NCBI RefSeq assembly: GCF_024189315.1
Contig: NZ_JAIZEO010000001.1
Span: 744,001-808,000 of the forward strand
DNA length: 64,000 nucleotides
Direction of reading: 5' to 3'
Source: Halobacillus sp. A5
Lineage (GTDB): Bacteria; Bacillota; Bacilli; Bacillales; Halobacillaceae
Shown in pieces: positions 35,774-45,466 of this stretch (positions are counted from its first letter, which is position 1; every line of letters begins with the position of its first letter). The position numbers and the translations under genes are program-made. The notes below the pieces were generated by a model. That model was not told where the DNA came from. It saw only the letters and a list, made by a program, of their open reading frames with translations, and did no database searches.

Positions 35774-36688
35774 CTATTTATTAGCGCGAGGATGACTATT
35801 CATGTAAACATGCCGCAGTCGATCCTTCGTGACGTGTGTGTATATCTGCGTAGAAGATAAATGCTCATGACCAAGTAATTCCTGCACTGAACGGAGATCC
35901 GCTCCTTCATTAAGCAGATGTGTAGCAAATGTATGTCTCAGCTTATGAGGATGAATATCTACGGTTAATGCAGCGTCCTCGACCATTTTATTTAAAACAG
36001 TGCGAATCCCCCTTGCTGTTAAAGGTCCGCCTCTTGCGTTTAAAAAGATACGGTTCGTACCTTGCGTTTTTTCACTTTGCAAATCAGGTCTTCCTTCTTT
36101 TAAATAAAGTGAGAGAGCTTCAGAAGCAAATTGACCGAAAGGCACATATCTCTCTTTCCGTCCTTTACCTCTTACAAGGAGTGTAGAAAGAGAAAAATCA
36201 ATGTCACTAAACACAAGCTGTTCACATTCACTCACCCGCATGCCGGTACCATACAGCAGTTCAATTAAAGCCTGATTACGCTGGCCTAAAGAAGTCGTCG
36301 TATCACTTACTTCAAATAAGTATTTCAGTTCTTCTTCATAGAAAAATTGCGGGATTGGGTTCGTAGTTTTTGGCATCCTTATATTCAGAAAAGGGTTGCT
36401 GTTCAATTGTTTTTCCCGTTCTAAAAAGCGGTAAAAACTTCTTAAGCAGGATAGCTTTCTAGAGATACTTCTTCTGGAGAGCTGATCACTATGGAGCTGG
36501 GATAAGTAAATTCTAATTACAGAATAATCAACCTGCTTCAATGATGATATTGCTTCGCCCTGCAAAAAATTCATAAAATGCAGGAGATCCTCTTTATAAT
36601 TCGTTATTGTTAAAGGAGAAGCATTCTTTTCAATCTGCAAATATTCTAAGAATAAATTTTTTTGGCTTTTGATTTCACTATCGTTCAT
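35774..36688 (-). CDS. xerC: Tyrosine recombinase XerC (CodV)
   Basis: XerC acts with XerD at dif to resolve chromosome dimers. The 304-residue product has the N-terminal SAM-like core-binding domain (FLEYLQIEKNASPLTITNYKEDLLHF) and the catalytic domain with Arg in YGTGMRVSEC, Lys in VRGKGRKERYVPFG, HKLRHTFATHLLNEGADLRSVQELLGHEHLSSTQIYTHV giving His, Arg, His and the nucleophile Tyr. In Bacillus this gene (codV) begins the codV–clpQ–clpY–codY operon, as here. It has GAGGTGA before its ATG. Confidence 0.96.
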   Translation of the reverse strand: MNDSEIKSQKNLFLEYLQIEKNASPLTITNYKEDLLHFMNFLQGEAISSLKQVDYSVIRIYLSQLHSDQLSRRSISRKLSCLRSFYRFLEREKQLNSNPFLNIRMPKTTNPIPQFFYEEELKYLFEVSDTTTSLGQRNQALIELLYGTGMRVSECEQLVFSDIDFSLSTLLVRGKGRKERYVPFGQFASEALSLYLKEGRPDLQSEKTQGTNRIFLNARGGPLTARGIRTVLNKMVEDAALTVDIHPHKLRHTFATHLLNEGADLRSVQELLGHEHLSSTQIYTHVTKDRLRHVYMNSHPRANK

Positions 36689-36832
36689 AATTCACCTCAC
36701 AAAGCGTCTAAATTTTATCACACTATTCACTATAATAACAATTCATTTAATAAAATTGTAATAAAATTCTGAATTGTTTAAGGTTCATTTATATTATTAT
36801 ACGGCTAATGAAACCAAAAATAAACGTTTACA

Positions 36833-36856
36833 AATAATTACTGTCAAGTAATTATT
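36833..36856. repeat. Perfect inverted repeat in the xerC leader
   Basis: Arms AATAATTACT and AGTAATTATT face each other across four bases (TGAC on the minus strand). It begins about eight bases after the predicted start of the promoter at 36871–36899, a place where an operator or 5' stabilising hairpin would sit. Confidence 0.75.
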
Positions 36857-36870
36857 CTTACCAAACCGTA

Positions 36871-36899
36871 ATTATAGCTTTCAAGTGAAGAGGTGTCAA
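36871..36899 (-). promoter_or_regulatory. Perfect-consensus sigma-A promoter upstream of xerC operon
   Basis: TTGACA (36894–36899) and TATAAT (36871–36876) are separated by exactly 17 bases on the minus strand. It points toward xerC, about 180 bases away, and starts just below the topA terminator. A second candidate (TTGTTA, 18 bases, TAAAAT) lies nearer to xerC. Confidence 0.85.
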
Positions 36900-36920
36900 A
36901 CAATTTAGTATCCTTTTCAT

Positions 36921-36955
36921 AAAAAAAACCTGCGCCTCTCTTGCGACGCAGGTTT
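36921..36955 (-). terminator. Intrinsic terminator after topA
   Basis: AACCTGCG and CGCAGGTT arms around a 12-base loop are followed by eight Ts on the minus strand, directly after the topA stop codon. Confidence 0.92.
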
Positions 36956-36962
36956 CTCATCA

Positions 36963-39038
36963 TCAGGATTGCTGTTCTTCTCTGTAATCACATTCGGTAC
37001 ATTGAATTTGTGTTCCTTTTTTAGACTTTTTCTCCACGAGTAGGGATTCACACTTAGGACAAGGTCTTGAAATCGGCTTATCCCAGGATATAAAGTCACA
37101 TTCAGGAAATCTTTCACACCCAAAGAACTTGCGGTTTTTCTTACTTTTTCTTTCAACCACTTCCCCTTTTTGACACTTAGGACAAGTAACATCAATTTTC
37201 TTTAAGATGGGTTTCGTATTGCGGCAGTCAGGGAAATTTGAGCAGGCAAGAAATTTCCCATACCGGCCCATTTTATAAACCATTTCATGGCCGCACTTCT
37301 CACAATCTATCCCGGCAGGCTCATCTTTAATTTCAACGTGCTCCATTTCTTCCTCAGCCTTTTCAAGTCTTGGCTGGAAGCCTTGATAAAATTGAGAAAT
37401 AATTGAAACCCAATCCTGTTTGCCATCTTCAATAGAGTCCAGGTCATCTTCCATATCCTTTGTGAAATCAACATCAATAATTTCAGGAAAATACTCCCTT
37501 AACTGTTCTAAGACGATTTCACCAAGTTCAGTAGGAACAAACCTTTTATTGTCGAGGGCGACGTATCCTCTACGTTGAATGGTATCTAAAGTCGGTGCAT
37601 ATGTGGAAGGTCTGCCTATTCCAAGCTCTTCCAGCGTTCTAACTAATCGAGCTTCTGTATAACGTGGAGGAGGCTGAGTAAAATGCTGATTAGGTTTAAT
37701 AGCTTCGGCCTTTACTTTCATACCTTCTTCTAATGGAGGCAGAAGCTTATCTTTCTCTTTCTTATTATCATCATTACCTTCCACATACACTTTCATAAAA
37801 CCTTTAAACTTGACTTCAGATCCAGTTGCTCTAAATTCAACACCTTCATTATAAAGGTGGACAGTCATTGTATCTAATACGGCAGGCGCCATTTGACTTG
37901 AAATAAATCGGTCCCAAATCAACTTATATAAACGGTACTGGTCCCTAGATAGAATGCTCTTCATCGATTTGGGGTCTCTGTCAGCACCTGTGGGACGAAT
38001 AGCTTCGTGAGCATCCTGGGCTCCGCCCTGTTTCTTCTCATTATTACTTTTGGAAAGATACTCACTGCCAAAGTTGCCTTCAATATAAGATTTCGCATCA
38101 GCTTTAGCAGAATTAGAAAGTCTGGTTGAATCCGTACGCATGTACGTGATTAAACCTGTAATCCCTTGTTTTCCTTTTAAGTCAATTCCTTCATATAGCT
38201 GCTGAGCAACCATCATCGTCTTCTTTGCTCTAAAATTAAGTTTACGTGCAGCTTCCTGCTGGAGTGAAGAGGTTGTAAAGGGCTGAGACGGGTTTCTTCT
38301 TCGTTCCCTTTTGTTCACCTTCTCTATAGTGAATTGATCACCCTTCATCTGTTGTTGTATTTCTTTAACATCTTCTTCAGACTTGAGTTCTTTTTTCTTT
38401 CCATCTACTCCGTAGAATGCTCCTTCGAATTCCTCTTTGTCTTTTAGGAAGTCTGCTTCAATTGTCCAATATTCTTCCGGTTCAAAGTTTTTGATTTCAT
38501 TTTCTCGATCAATAATAATTTTTACGGCTACGGACTGAACCCGTCCTGCACTTAAGCCTTTTTTTACTTTTTTCCATAGTATTGGACTTATGTTATAACC
38601 AACAAGCCGATCTAGAATCCTCCTGGCCTGCTGAGCATCCACTAAATCCGAATCAATGGTTCTGGGCTGCTTAAACGAGTCTTTAATTGCATCCTTTGTT
38701 ATCTCGTTAAAAACAACCCGGCATTCAGATTTATCGTCGATGTCCAAGCTGTGGGCTAAATGCCATGCAATAGCCTCCCCTTCACGGTCGGGGTCAGCAG
38801 CTAGATATACACGTTTAGCCTTTTTAGCAGCTGTCTTTAATTCTTTAAGTACGGGGCCTTTCCCGCGTATTGTTATATACTTAGGCTCAAATTCATTTTC
38901 AACGTCGACACCCATTTGACTTCTTGGTAAGTCTCGTACGTGTCCTAATGACGCTTTAACTTTGTATTTTTTTCCAAGATATCGTTCAATCGTTTTTGCT
39001 TTAGCAGGTGACTCAACGATTACAAGATAATCTGCCAT
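36963..39038 (-). CDS. topA: DNA topoisomerase I
   Basis: Type IA topoisomerase that relaxes negative supercoils. The product, 691 residues from the ATG at 39038 (GGGAGGA upstream), has the Toprim domain ([35 protein letters not shown]), the catalytic region with active-site Tyr in [13 protein letters not shown], and C-terminal four-Cys zinc motifs ([35 protein letters not shown]…CERFPEC; CPKCESL…CTEC). The C-terminus is the usual length for Bacillus. A strong promoter lies upstream and a terminator follows. Confidence 0.98.
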   Translation of the reverse strand: MADYLVIVESPAKAKTIERYLGKKYKVKASLGHVRDLPRSQMGVDVENEFEPKYITIRGKGPVLKELKTAAKKAKRVYLAADPDREGEAIAWHLAHSLDIDDKSECRVVFNEITKDAIKDSFKQPRTIDSDLVDAQQARRILDRLVGYNISPILWKKVKKGLSAGRVQSVAVKIIIDRENEIKNFEPEEYWTIEADFLKDKEEFEGAFYGVDGKKKELKSEEDVKEIQQQMKGDQFTIEKVNKRERRRNPSQPFTTSSLQQEAARKLNFRAKKTMMVAQQLYEGIDLKGKQGITGLITYMRTDSTRLSNSAKADAKSYIEGNFGSEYLSKSNNEKKQGGAQDAHEAIRPTGADRDPKSMKSILSRDQYRLYKLIWDRFISSQMAPAVLDTMTVHLYNEGVEFRATGSEVKFKGFMKVYVEGNDDNKKEKDKLLPPLEEGMKVKAEAIKPNQHFTQPPPRYTEARLVRTLEELGIGRPSTYAPTLDTIQRRGYVALDNKRFVPTELGEIVLEQLREYFPEIIDVDFTKDMEDDLDSIEDGKQDWVSIISQFYQGFQPRLEKAEEEMEHVEIKDEPAGIDCEKCGHEMVYKMGRYGKFLACSNFPDCRNTKPILKKIDVTCPKCQKGEVVERKSKKNRKFFGCERFPECDFISWDKPISRPCPKCESLLVEKKSKKGTQIQCTECDYREEQQS

Positions 39039-39096
39039 GTAGTTTCCTCCCATAGAGGTATTTCTGTTTAATTATATATATCACAAATCTTCCCTA

Positions 39097-39125
39097 TTAT
39101 TAAATAGATTGAAACCGTTTGTCAA
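39097..39125 (-). promoter_or_regulatory. Sigma-A promoter of topA
   Basis: TTGACA (39120–39125), 17 bases, then TAATAA (39097–39102) on the minus strand, about 60 bases upstream of the topA start. Confidence 0.75.
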
Positions 39126-39194
39126 ACTTACTTTTTAATTTTATAGATATCTTGATCCGTTTTATCCCTTTTTTAAACGTTTTTTTTAAAAAAT

Positions 39195-40073
39195 TTAATT
39201 TTTCTCACAGTAACCCTGGAGAATATCCTCATAGCTCTGCACAAGCTTGGCTCCCTGCTGAATAATGTAATGACACCCTTCACTTGTTGCTGCACTTACT
39301 GGTCCAGGAAGTGCATAGATATCACGACCTTGTTCGAGGGCTTGATCAACCGTGATTAGTGATCCGCTTTTAAGGCGGGCTTCAACAACCAAAGTTGCTT
39401 CAGACAAACCTGAAATAATTCGGTTTCTTTCTGGAAAATGATATTTTTTCGGAGGGGTGTCGGGTGGATACTCACTTAAGAGAAGCTGGTGTTTCGCCAG
39501 CTGTTCGAACAACCTGTAATTATTTTTGGGATACGGATAATGAAACCCTGAACCAAGGACCGCAATTGTAGTCCCTCCATTAGATAAAGCAACCTTATGA
39601 GCAAGCTGGTCCACACCCATGGCCATACCGCTCACTATATTAAAATCTGCCTTGACAAGGGGGGTAAGTATTTTTTTCATAACGGGGTATGCATAATTAG
39701 AAGGAGTTCTTGTTCCAACTACACTTAAGTTTAAGGGGAGATGAAGAAGAGAAGTATTACCTAAAGCATAGAGGACTAGGGGAGGGTCTGGAATGGTGCG
39801 TAACTGCACAGGATATTCACTGTCAAAATAAGTAATATAATGATAATTTTTTTTATTTATGTCGAGTTTCTTCATTATATTAGGGTTTGTTATAAATTGA
39901 ATTATTTTATAGGATTTTGAAGGAGGGATGCTGATGATTTGTGCAAGATGTTCAGGAGCTGTGCGTCCCAGCGACGAAAGCAGTCCTTCTACTTTCAATA
40001 TCTTTCTTAATAAAGAACGTGTTACATCAGGGCATTCATGTAATGCTATTAATTTATCTCGTAGATTGTTCAT
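39195..40073 (-). CDS. dprA: DNA processing protein DprA (Smf)
   Basis: DprA binds incoming single-stranded DNA during transformation and loads RecA. The 292-residue product has a short helical N-terminal region and the Rossmann-like core: SVVGTRTPSNYAYPVMKKIL, IVSGMAMGVDQLAHKVAL, TTIAVLGSGFHYPYPKNN, LLSEYPPDTPPKKYHFPERNRIISGLSEATLVVEARLKSGSLITVDQALEQGRDIYALPG. It lies between sucD and topA as in B. subtilis. Presence of dprA does not prove natural competence, since it is nearly universal in Bacilli. Confidence 0.96.
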   Translation of the reverse strand: MNNLRDKLIALHECPDVTRSLLRKILKVEGLLSSLGRTAPEHLAQIISIPPSKSYKIIQFITNPNIMKKLDINKKNYHYITYFDSEYPVQLRTIPDPPLVLYALGNTSLLHLPLNLSVVGTRTPSNYAYPVMKKILTPLVKADFNIVSGMAMGVDQLAHKVALSNGGTTIAVLGSGFHYPYPKNNYRLFEQLAKHQLLLSEYPPDTPPKKYHFPERNRIISGLSEATLVVEARLKSGSLITVDQALEQGRDIYALPGPVSAATSEGCHYIIQQGAKLVQSYEDILQGYCEKN

Positions 40074-40104
40074 TACTCGTCCTCATTTCACTTATAATAA
40101 TAGG

Positions 40105-40134
40105 TAAACCGCGCCCTGCATAGGGCACGGTTTG
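40105..40134 (-). terminator. Hairpin terminator after sucD
   Basis: AAACCGTGCCCT pairs with AGGGCGCGGTTT (one T/C mismatch) across ATGC on the minus strand, right after the sucD stop codon; the T tract is short. Confidence 0.65.
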
Positions 40135-40141
40135 ATTTAAA

Positions 40142-41044
40142 TTAATGAGTTTTGCAAGTTTCAAAAAGATTTTCTTTTTTCAAAACGTCAATTAGTGTCT
40201 CACCCATCACTGAAGGTGTTTCTGCAACTTCAATTCCACATTCATTCATGACGCGGATCTTTTCATCTGCCGTTCCTTTACCACCGGAAATAATCGCACC
40301 CGCATGTCCCATACGTTTTCCTGGAGGCGCTGTACGGCCGCCGATAAAGCCTACTACAGGTTTATCCATATTGGCCTTTACCCACTCAGCGGCTTCTTCT
40401 TCAGCCGTACCGCCGATTTCCCCGATCATAATAACTGCTTTCGTATCATCATCTTCATTAAACGCTTTAAGCACGTCAATAAAGTCCGTACCGTTGACAG
40501 GGTCTCCGCCAATACCAACGGCCGTAGATTGTCCAAGACCAGCTTCAGAAAGCTGATGAACAGCTTCATAAGTTAGTGTACCTGAACGAGATACAACGCC
40601 TACATGACCTTTTTTATGGATGTACCCCGGCATAATGCCAATCTTGCACTCATCAGGAGTGATGACACCAGGGCAGTTCGGACCGACCAGACGTGTCTTC
40701 TTCCCTTCCATATAACGTTTCACTTTAACCATATCCAAAACTGGAATATGCTCGGTAATACAAATCGCCAGGTCCATCTCGGCATCTGTTGCTTCCATAA
40801 TAGCATCTGCTGCAAATGGCGCAGGTACATAAATAACAGAAGCTGTAGCTCCAGTCTTCTCGACAGCTTCAGATACAGTATTAAATACTGGTATACCTTC
40901 TACTTCTGTTCCACCTTTACCAGGAGTTACCCCGCCGACAATCTGCGTTCCATATTCGACCATCTGTTTCGTATGAAAAAGGGCTGTTGAACCAGTAATC
41001 CCTTGTACTATTACTTTTGTATCCTTATTAATATATACACTCAT
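40142..41044 (-). CDS. sucD: Succinyl-CoA synthetase (ADP-forming), alpha subunit
   Basis: The alpha subunit binds CoA and carries the phosphorylated His of succinyl-CoA synthetase in the TCA cycle. The 300-residue product has the CoA-binding Rossmann N-terminal domain ([36 protein letters not shown]), [20 protein letters not shown], the motif [32 protein letters not shown], and the active-site His in [20 protein letters not shown]. It follows sucC by 16 bases. A hairpin terminator follows. Confidence 0.98.
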   Translation of the reverse strand: MSVYINKDTKVIVQGITGSTALFHTKQMVEYGTQIVGGVTPGKGGTEVEGIPVFNTVSEAVEKTGATASVIYVPAPFAADAIMEATDAEMDLAICITEHIPVLDMVKVKRYMEGKKTRLVGPNCPGVITPDECKIGIMPGYIHKKGHVGVVSRSGTLTYEAVHQLSEAGLGQSTAVGIGGDPVNGTDFIDVLKAFNEDDDTKAVIMIGEIGGTAEEEAAEWVKANMDKPVVGFIGGRTAPPGKRMGHAGAIISGGKGTADEKIRVMNECGIEVAETPSVMGETLIDVLKKENLFETCKTH

Positions 41045-41060
41045 TCCATTCCCCGCCTTT

Positions 41061-42221
41061 CTACTTCACTAGTTCTACGATTTTTTGGGCACCGTTTGCC
41101 ATGGAATCTGCTGAAGTAATATTTAGTCCAGATTCATCAAGAATTTTCTTACCAGCTTCTACGTTAGTTCCCTCTAGTCTTACTACAAGAGGAAGTGTTA
41201 GTCCAATTTGTTTCGTAGCTGCAACTACACCTTCAGCAATAATGTCACACTTCATAATTCCACCGAAAATATTGACGAAAATTCCTTTTACATTATCATC
41301 GGAGAGAATAATTTTGAACGCTTCTGTTACTTTTTCTGTAGTTGCTCCGCCTCCAACATCTAAGAAGTTGGCGGGATCTCCTTTATAGTGCTTAATCGTA
41401 TCCATAGTAGCCATAGCAAGACCTGCACCATTAACCATGCAGCCGATGTTTCCATCAAGTGCAATATAGCTTAAGTCGTATTTAGACGCTTCGATTTCTT
41501 TTGGATCCTCTTCGTCTAGGTCACGCAGTTCAGCTACATCTTTTTGACGATACAGCGCATTATCATCAAAATTTAATTTAGAGTCTAATGCGATAACATC
41601 TCCGTCTCCAGTTGTAACTAGTGGATTAATTTCTGCGATGGAGCAATCCTTTTGCACGAAAACATCATAAAGTCCGAGCATAAATTTAACCGCTTTACCA
41701 AGCGCTTCTTTTGGAATGTTAATGTTAAACGCTAAACGGCGTGCCTGGAAAGGTGTTAATCCTGTTACAGGATCAATAACTTCCTTAAAGATCTTCTCAG
41801 GCGTTTTTTCTGCAACTTCTTCAATCTCTGTACCGCCTTCTTCAGAAGCCATCATTGTTACCTTACTAGTCGCGCGGTCTAATACTAATCCGACATAATA
41901 TTCGCTCTTAATGTCGCATCCTTCTTCGATTAGTAAGCGCTTAACTTCTTTACCTTCAGGACCGGTCTGATGGGTTACAAGCGTTTTACCCAGTATTTCG
42001 TCAGCGTATGTACGCACTTCGTCAAGATTCTTGGCAATCTTAACTCCACCGGCTTTTCCACGTCCGCCTGCATGGATTTGTGCTTTTACAACAGTGACAC
42101 TGCTATCCAGCTTTTTAGCTGCTTCAACGGCTTCATCCACCGAATATGCCACATGGCCTTTTGGCACTGGTACGCCAAAATCGCTCATAATTTGTTTTCC
42201 TTGATACTCATGAATATTCAT
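41061..42221 (-). CDS. sucC: Succinyl-CoA synthetase (ADP-forming), beta subunit
   Basis: The beta subunit binds the nucleotide and succinate and drives substrate-level phosphorylation in the TCA cycle. The 386-residue product has the ATP-grasp fold ([48 protein letters not shown]) and the C-terminal flavodoxin-like domain with [39 protein letters not shown] and [16 protein letters not shown]. It starts after GGGAGGAT and has its own promoter. Confidence 0.98.
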   Translation of the reverse strand: MNIHEYQGKQIMSDFGVPVPKGHVAYSVDEAVEAAKKLDSSVTVVKAQIHAGGRGKAGGVKIAKNLDEVRTYADEILGKTLVTHQTGPEGKEVKRLLIEEGCDIKSEYYVGLVLDRATSKVTMMASEEGGTEIEEVAEKTPEKIFKEVIDPVTGLTPFQARRLAFNINIPKEALGKAVKFMLGLYDVFVQKDCSIAEINPLVTTGDGDVIALDSKLNFDDNALYRQKDVAELRDLDEEDPKEIEASKYDLSYIALDGNIGCMVNGAGLAMATMDTIKHYKGDPANFLDVGGGATTEKVTEAFKIILSDDNVKGIFVNIFGGIMKCDIIAEGVVAATKQIGLTLPLVVRLEGTNVEAGKKILDESGLNITSADSMANGAQKIVELVK

Positions 42222-42255
42222 GTTTCATCCTCCCATCAAATTTCACTGCATTATC

Positions 42256-42285
42256 ATTGTATAAAAAAACAACAACAATTGTCCA
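42256..42285 (-). promoter_or_regulatory. Promoter of sucCD
   Basis: TGGACA (42280–42285), 18 bases, TACAAT (42256–42261) on the minus strand, about 30 bases before the sucC start codon. Confidence 0.6.
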
Positions 42286-42358
42286 CACTAACCTGTTTTT
42301 CTGTCGAAAAATTCAAATTAGTTTACAGACACAACATTACGTAAACCAAAATCACGAA

Positions 42359-42628
42359 TTAATTCTTAAATTCCTGATCTGACCTGTAAATAAAGGCAAA
42401 TAACTCAGCAACTACATGATATAATTCCTCAGGTATCTGTTCATTTATATTCAATTCTGCCAATAGCTCTATTAAGCTTGCATCCTCTTGAATCGGAATA
42501 CCTTCTTCACTTGCTTTATTTAAAATATTTTCTGCTACATAGCCTCTTCCTTTAGCTAAAACCCTTGGGGCTGATTGTTGTTCTGATTCGTATCCCAGTG
42601 CGACTGCGCGTTTTTGATTTCGTTTCAT
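42359..42628 (-). CDS. ylqH: FlhB-like C-terminal domain protein (YlqH)
   Basis: An 89-residue protein equivalent to the last part of FlhB's cytoplasmic domain: RAVALGYESEQQSAPRVLAKGRGYVAENILNKASEEGIPIQEDASLIELLAELNINEQIPEELYHVVAELFAFIYR aligns with the segment after the NPTH site in FlhB at 15490–16575. The NPTH autocleavage motif itself is absent, as the protein begins just past it. It overlaps the end of ylqG by four bases, so the two are coupled. Function is unknown; a role with flagellar or other export is inferred only from family. Confidence 0.85.
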   Translation of the reverse strand: MKRNQKRAVALGYESEQQSAPRVLAKGRGYVAENILNKASEEGIPIQEDASLIELLAELNINEQIPEELYHVVAELFAFIYRSDQEFKN

Positions 42629-44469
42629 ATTTTCAGGTCCACCCCCCTCTGATCCAACTTGTAATCAGAAGGCACGTCAGTATCTTTTCCTTGTTTAATA
42701 ACGACGGAAGCCAGCTGATAATTTAATTGTTCAAGGTCTTTGCTCAACCTATTCTTTTGACCTTTAATTATTTTATCAATTCCTTCATTTTCGTTGTAAA
42801 CCGTAACATTTACACTGCGCTGAATAATCATTAAATCTACAGCAGTCTCGTTCATGTGCTGTAGATTCAAATAAAACATAATTCTACATGTGTCAGGATC
42901 AATTTCTCCACGATTATTTTTTTTACTTTCCAAGTGAACATATGCATCTTCATTCAATTGAAAGAATTCCGCAGGGAACTGCATAGTGAGCTGCAGAGTC
43001 TGGGCGGTTTCATGTTGAGAGGCGATCTGTATTCCATTTAAAAGATGAAGTGCCTGTTTTAATATTTCATTATTTTTACTGCCGCTTTCCTGCAGACTAT
43101 GTAACAACAGAGACTTCACAGTATTTTCTCTTACGTTAAATTGGTGTTCGGAGTCTTTAAGAAGCCCGGCTTCATCCTGAAAACCAGTTAACTGCATAAC
43201 CGCTTTCATCTTTAATAGAATAGAATCCTTATTCAAACCTTCTAGCATGTTTCCTCTTAGAGTCCAGTCTAAAAATTGAGGGGCAGCCTCAGCTGAAACT
43301 TGACGCTGCACCAGAGATTGAACTTTATCATTAAATACAAGAGGAAGGTTGTGATTGCCCTCAGGATGTTTTATATAGGCCTCAATCTTTTGTATACCGG
43401 TTTTGAAACTTTCACCTAACGCTGCCTGTACTTTAGTAAAAACGGACTCATTTTTTAATATTTCATGAGTGTGGGAAAGTAGAGATATATTAGGTCTGCC
43501 ATTAGACGAAATTGTGGAAAGTTGATTACTCCACTCCGACAAGGTTCTAAGCTGTTTTGGAGACACAGCCAACTGATCTTTAAATAAGGCTGCCATATGT
43601 TCTTTGAATTTCGAATCCGTCTGTATGAGCAGAGACTGCCGGTTATTTCTCTTAACTTCCTGTAATAGCTGATCCGTCTCGCTCCTGGTTAAGGGTACAG
43701 TCAGTTTTCTGCCGATTGCTTCTTCCATACGGCTTGTAAATTTACTAAACGTTACGTCAGAAGGAATAGCCTGAGCCTGTTTAAGTAGTAAAAAGCTCGA
43801 ACGTTCACTACGGGAGAGTTCACGAATTAACTGGCTGTTAACAGCCGATGATAACGGAATGGCAGGTTTTCTTCCTGCAAACACATTGGCTGTATCTTGC
43901 AGTTTCGTACGGTTAACAGCACCTTTTTCCGCAACATCATTAAACATTTTTGACATTGAAATTGAACTTCTTTCTCTTAATGCTTGGAATATACTCTCCT
44001 TCACAGGAAGCTGTTTATCAAACATTTGAAGAAGAGCTTCTTTTGACTTAGTTGAGATTCCTTCTTTTTCCATTATGGTCAGAGCATTATATAAACTTTG
44101 ATTCGTAAAGCTGCTTCCCCTCTTTAATAATTGCTGCAGGAAGGAAATATTCGTTTTTGTCGGCTTTTTTTCAATAGATTGTAGAACGTGAATCAAACTT
44201 TCATTCGAGCTGGAAGGATTGACAGACAATACTTTCAGCAAAGGCTGCTCATCTAAGTGCTTTACCTGCATAAGATACCGTTCTCCCTTTGTCAGCGGAG
44301 TATCAAGCTGAGCTTTCATTGTTTGATGGTTAATCTTCACAACCGCCTTATTCCCAGGTAAAATCTCCTTTATTTCTCCTTTAACCACCTGGCCGGCTCT
44401 AAGAGATCTAGAGAAATCTTTATTCGAACCTTGCAACGATTGAATAATTGCCTTAACAGCAGCCCTCAC
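42625..44469 (-). CDS. ylqG: YlqG-like protein, function unknown, with FliK-like traits
   Basis: A 614-residue hydrophilic protein starting at GTG 44469, seven bases after AGGAGGTG. The N-terminus has a beta-rich segment (RAGQVVKGEIKEILPGNKAVVKINHQTMKAQLDTPLTKGERYLMQVKHL, about 20–70), the middle is long, Gln/Ser/Lys-rich and mostly helical, and the C-terminal 120 residues (LQLTMQFPAEFFQLNEDAYVHLESKK…CRIMFYLNLQHMNETAVDLMIIQRSVNVTVYNEN) have a beta pattern with some likeness to the FliK C-terminal domain. It occupies the place of B. subtilis ylqG between rnhB and ylqH. No catalytic motif was recognised. Confidence 0.75.
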   Translation of the reverse strand: MRAAVKAIIQSLQGSNKDFSRSLRAGQVVKGEIKEILPGNKAVVKINHQTMKAQLDTPLTKGERYLMQVKHLDEQPLLKVLSVNPSSSNESLIHVLQSIEKKPTKTNISFLQQLLKRGSSFTNQSLYNALTIMEKEGISTKSKEALLQMFDKQLPVKESIFQALRERSSISMSKMFNDVAEKGAVNRTKLQDTANVFAGRKPAIPLSSAVNSQLIRELSRSERSSFLLLKQAQAIPSDVTFSKFTSRMEEAIGRKLTVPLTRSETDQLLQEVKRNNRQSLLIQTDSKFKEHMAALFKDQLAVSPKQLRTLSEWSNQLSTISSNGRPNISLLSHTHEILKNESVFTKVQAALGESFKTGIQKIEAYIKHPEGNHNLPLVFNDKVQSLVQRQVSAEAAPQFLDWTLRGNMLEGLNKDSILLKMKAVMQLTGFQDEAGLLKDSEHQFNVRENTVKSLLLHSLQESGSKNNEILKQALHLLNGIQIASQHETAQTLQLTMQFPAEFFQLNEDAYVHLESKKNNRGEIDPDTCRIMFYLNLQHMNETAVDLMIIQRSVNVTVYNENEGIDKIIKGQKNRLSKDLEQLNYQLASVVIKQGKDTDVPSDYKLDQRGVDLKI

Positions 44470-44485
44470 TCTGTTACACCTCCTA

Positions 44486-45256
44486 TCAATCGATTCGTTC
44501 TTTGACTGGACTAAAGCTTTTTCGATGATACGGTGTAATTCCGTAATTCTGCAAAGCTTGTATGTGTTCCTTAGTTCCATACCCTTGATTATTCTCAAAA
44601 TGATAACCAGGATATTTAACCGACAGCTCTTTCATATAGCGATCGCGTGTAACTTTAGCTATTATACTCGCTGCTGCTATAGACACACTCCTTTGATCAC
44701 CTTTAATGATTGACTCCTGGTCGCACGGGACATCTTCCACCACCATAGCATCAATCAGCAATTGGTCAGGTATATCAGTCAACTGCTCCACAGCTCTCTT
44801 CATCGCCAGCTTGGTTGCGCGGTATATATTCAGCTTATCAATATCTATACTGGAAACCATTCCAACTCCAACATCTGCATGTTTTTTAATATAGTCGTAA
44901 TATTCTTCTCGATTATGTAAGGATAACTGCTTTGAATCATATAACCCTTCTAAGTAAAATTTTTCTGGAAGTATTACTGCTGCAGCTACGACTGGACCGG
45001 CCAGCGGCCCTCTCCCTGCTTCATCTATGCCTGCAATTAGGGATTTACCTTTATTTCTAAACATATTTTCAAAAAATTTCATCTCTTGAAAACGAACTTT
45101 AAGCTTTTCCCTTATGCTTTTATTTCTTTCATGCTGAGCTACGAGTTTCTGAACTCCTTTTCGGTGATCATTTCTATAAACATTCAGTTCTTCTTCCGTC
45201 AGGTCACCTGAATCAAATCGAAGTTTGATTTCTTTTATAGTGCTGTTAACATTCAA
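44486..45256 (-). CDS. rnhB: Ribonuclease HII
   Basis: RNase HII nicks DNA at embedded ribonucleotides and RNA–DNA junctions. The motif GIDEAGRGPLAGPVVAAAVIL carries the catalytic Asp-Glu pair, followed by DSKQLSLHNREEYY, LLIDAMVVEDVP, and IIKGDQRSVSIAAASIIAKVTRDRYMKEL. The N-terminal ~75-residue extension is typical of Bacillus RnhB. The start is probably TTG 45256, eight bases after AGGAG, giving 256 residues; the GTG at 45265 overlaps that site. It precedes ylqG by 16 bases. Confidence 0.95.
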   Translation of the reverse strand: MNVNSTIKEIKLRFDSGDLTEEELNVYRNDHRKGVQKLVAQHERNKSIREKLKVRFQEMKFFENMFRNKGKSLIAGIDEAGRGPLAGPVVAAAVILPEKFYLEGLYDSKQLSLHNREEYYDYIKKHADVGVGMVSSIDIDKLNIYRATKLAMKRAVEQLTDIPDQLLIDAMVVEDVPCDQESIIKGDQRSVSIAAASIIAKVTRDRYMKELSVKYPGYHFENNQGYGTKEHIQALQNYGITPYHRKSFSPVKERID

Positions 45257-45466
45257 GGTCTTCACTCCTGTACTGTATATATCGGCAGTTCTTTTAATAA
45301 TTAAATGGCTCTTTTACACCATGGTGCTCATTTCATAATTTCCATTCATTCTTCAGCCAGCGTATGCGTCAATAGTTTTTCAAATCTAAAGCTCAACAGC
45401 AATTAAAATAGAAGGCAAAAATAAGAAAAACGCAATAAGAGACTCACCTCACATTGCGTTTTCCAT
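45257..45466 (-). other. Gap between rbgA and rnhB
   Basis: About 200 bases holding the rbgA terminator at its upper end (45424–45463) and otherwise AT-rich sequence without a convincing gene. No clear promoter for rnhB could be fixed by eye. Confidence 0.5.
45424..45463 (-). terminator. Intrinsic terminator after rbgA
   Basis: AAAACGCAAT and ATTGCGTTTT arms around an 18–19-base loop followed by further Ts on the minus strand, a few bases past the rbgA stop codon. Confidence 0.85.
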
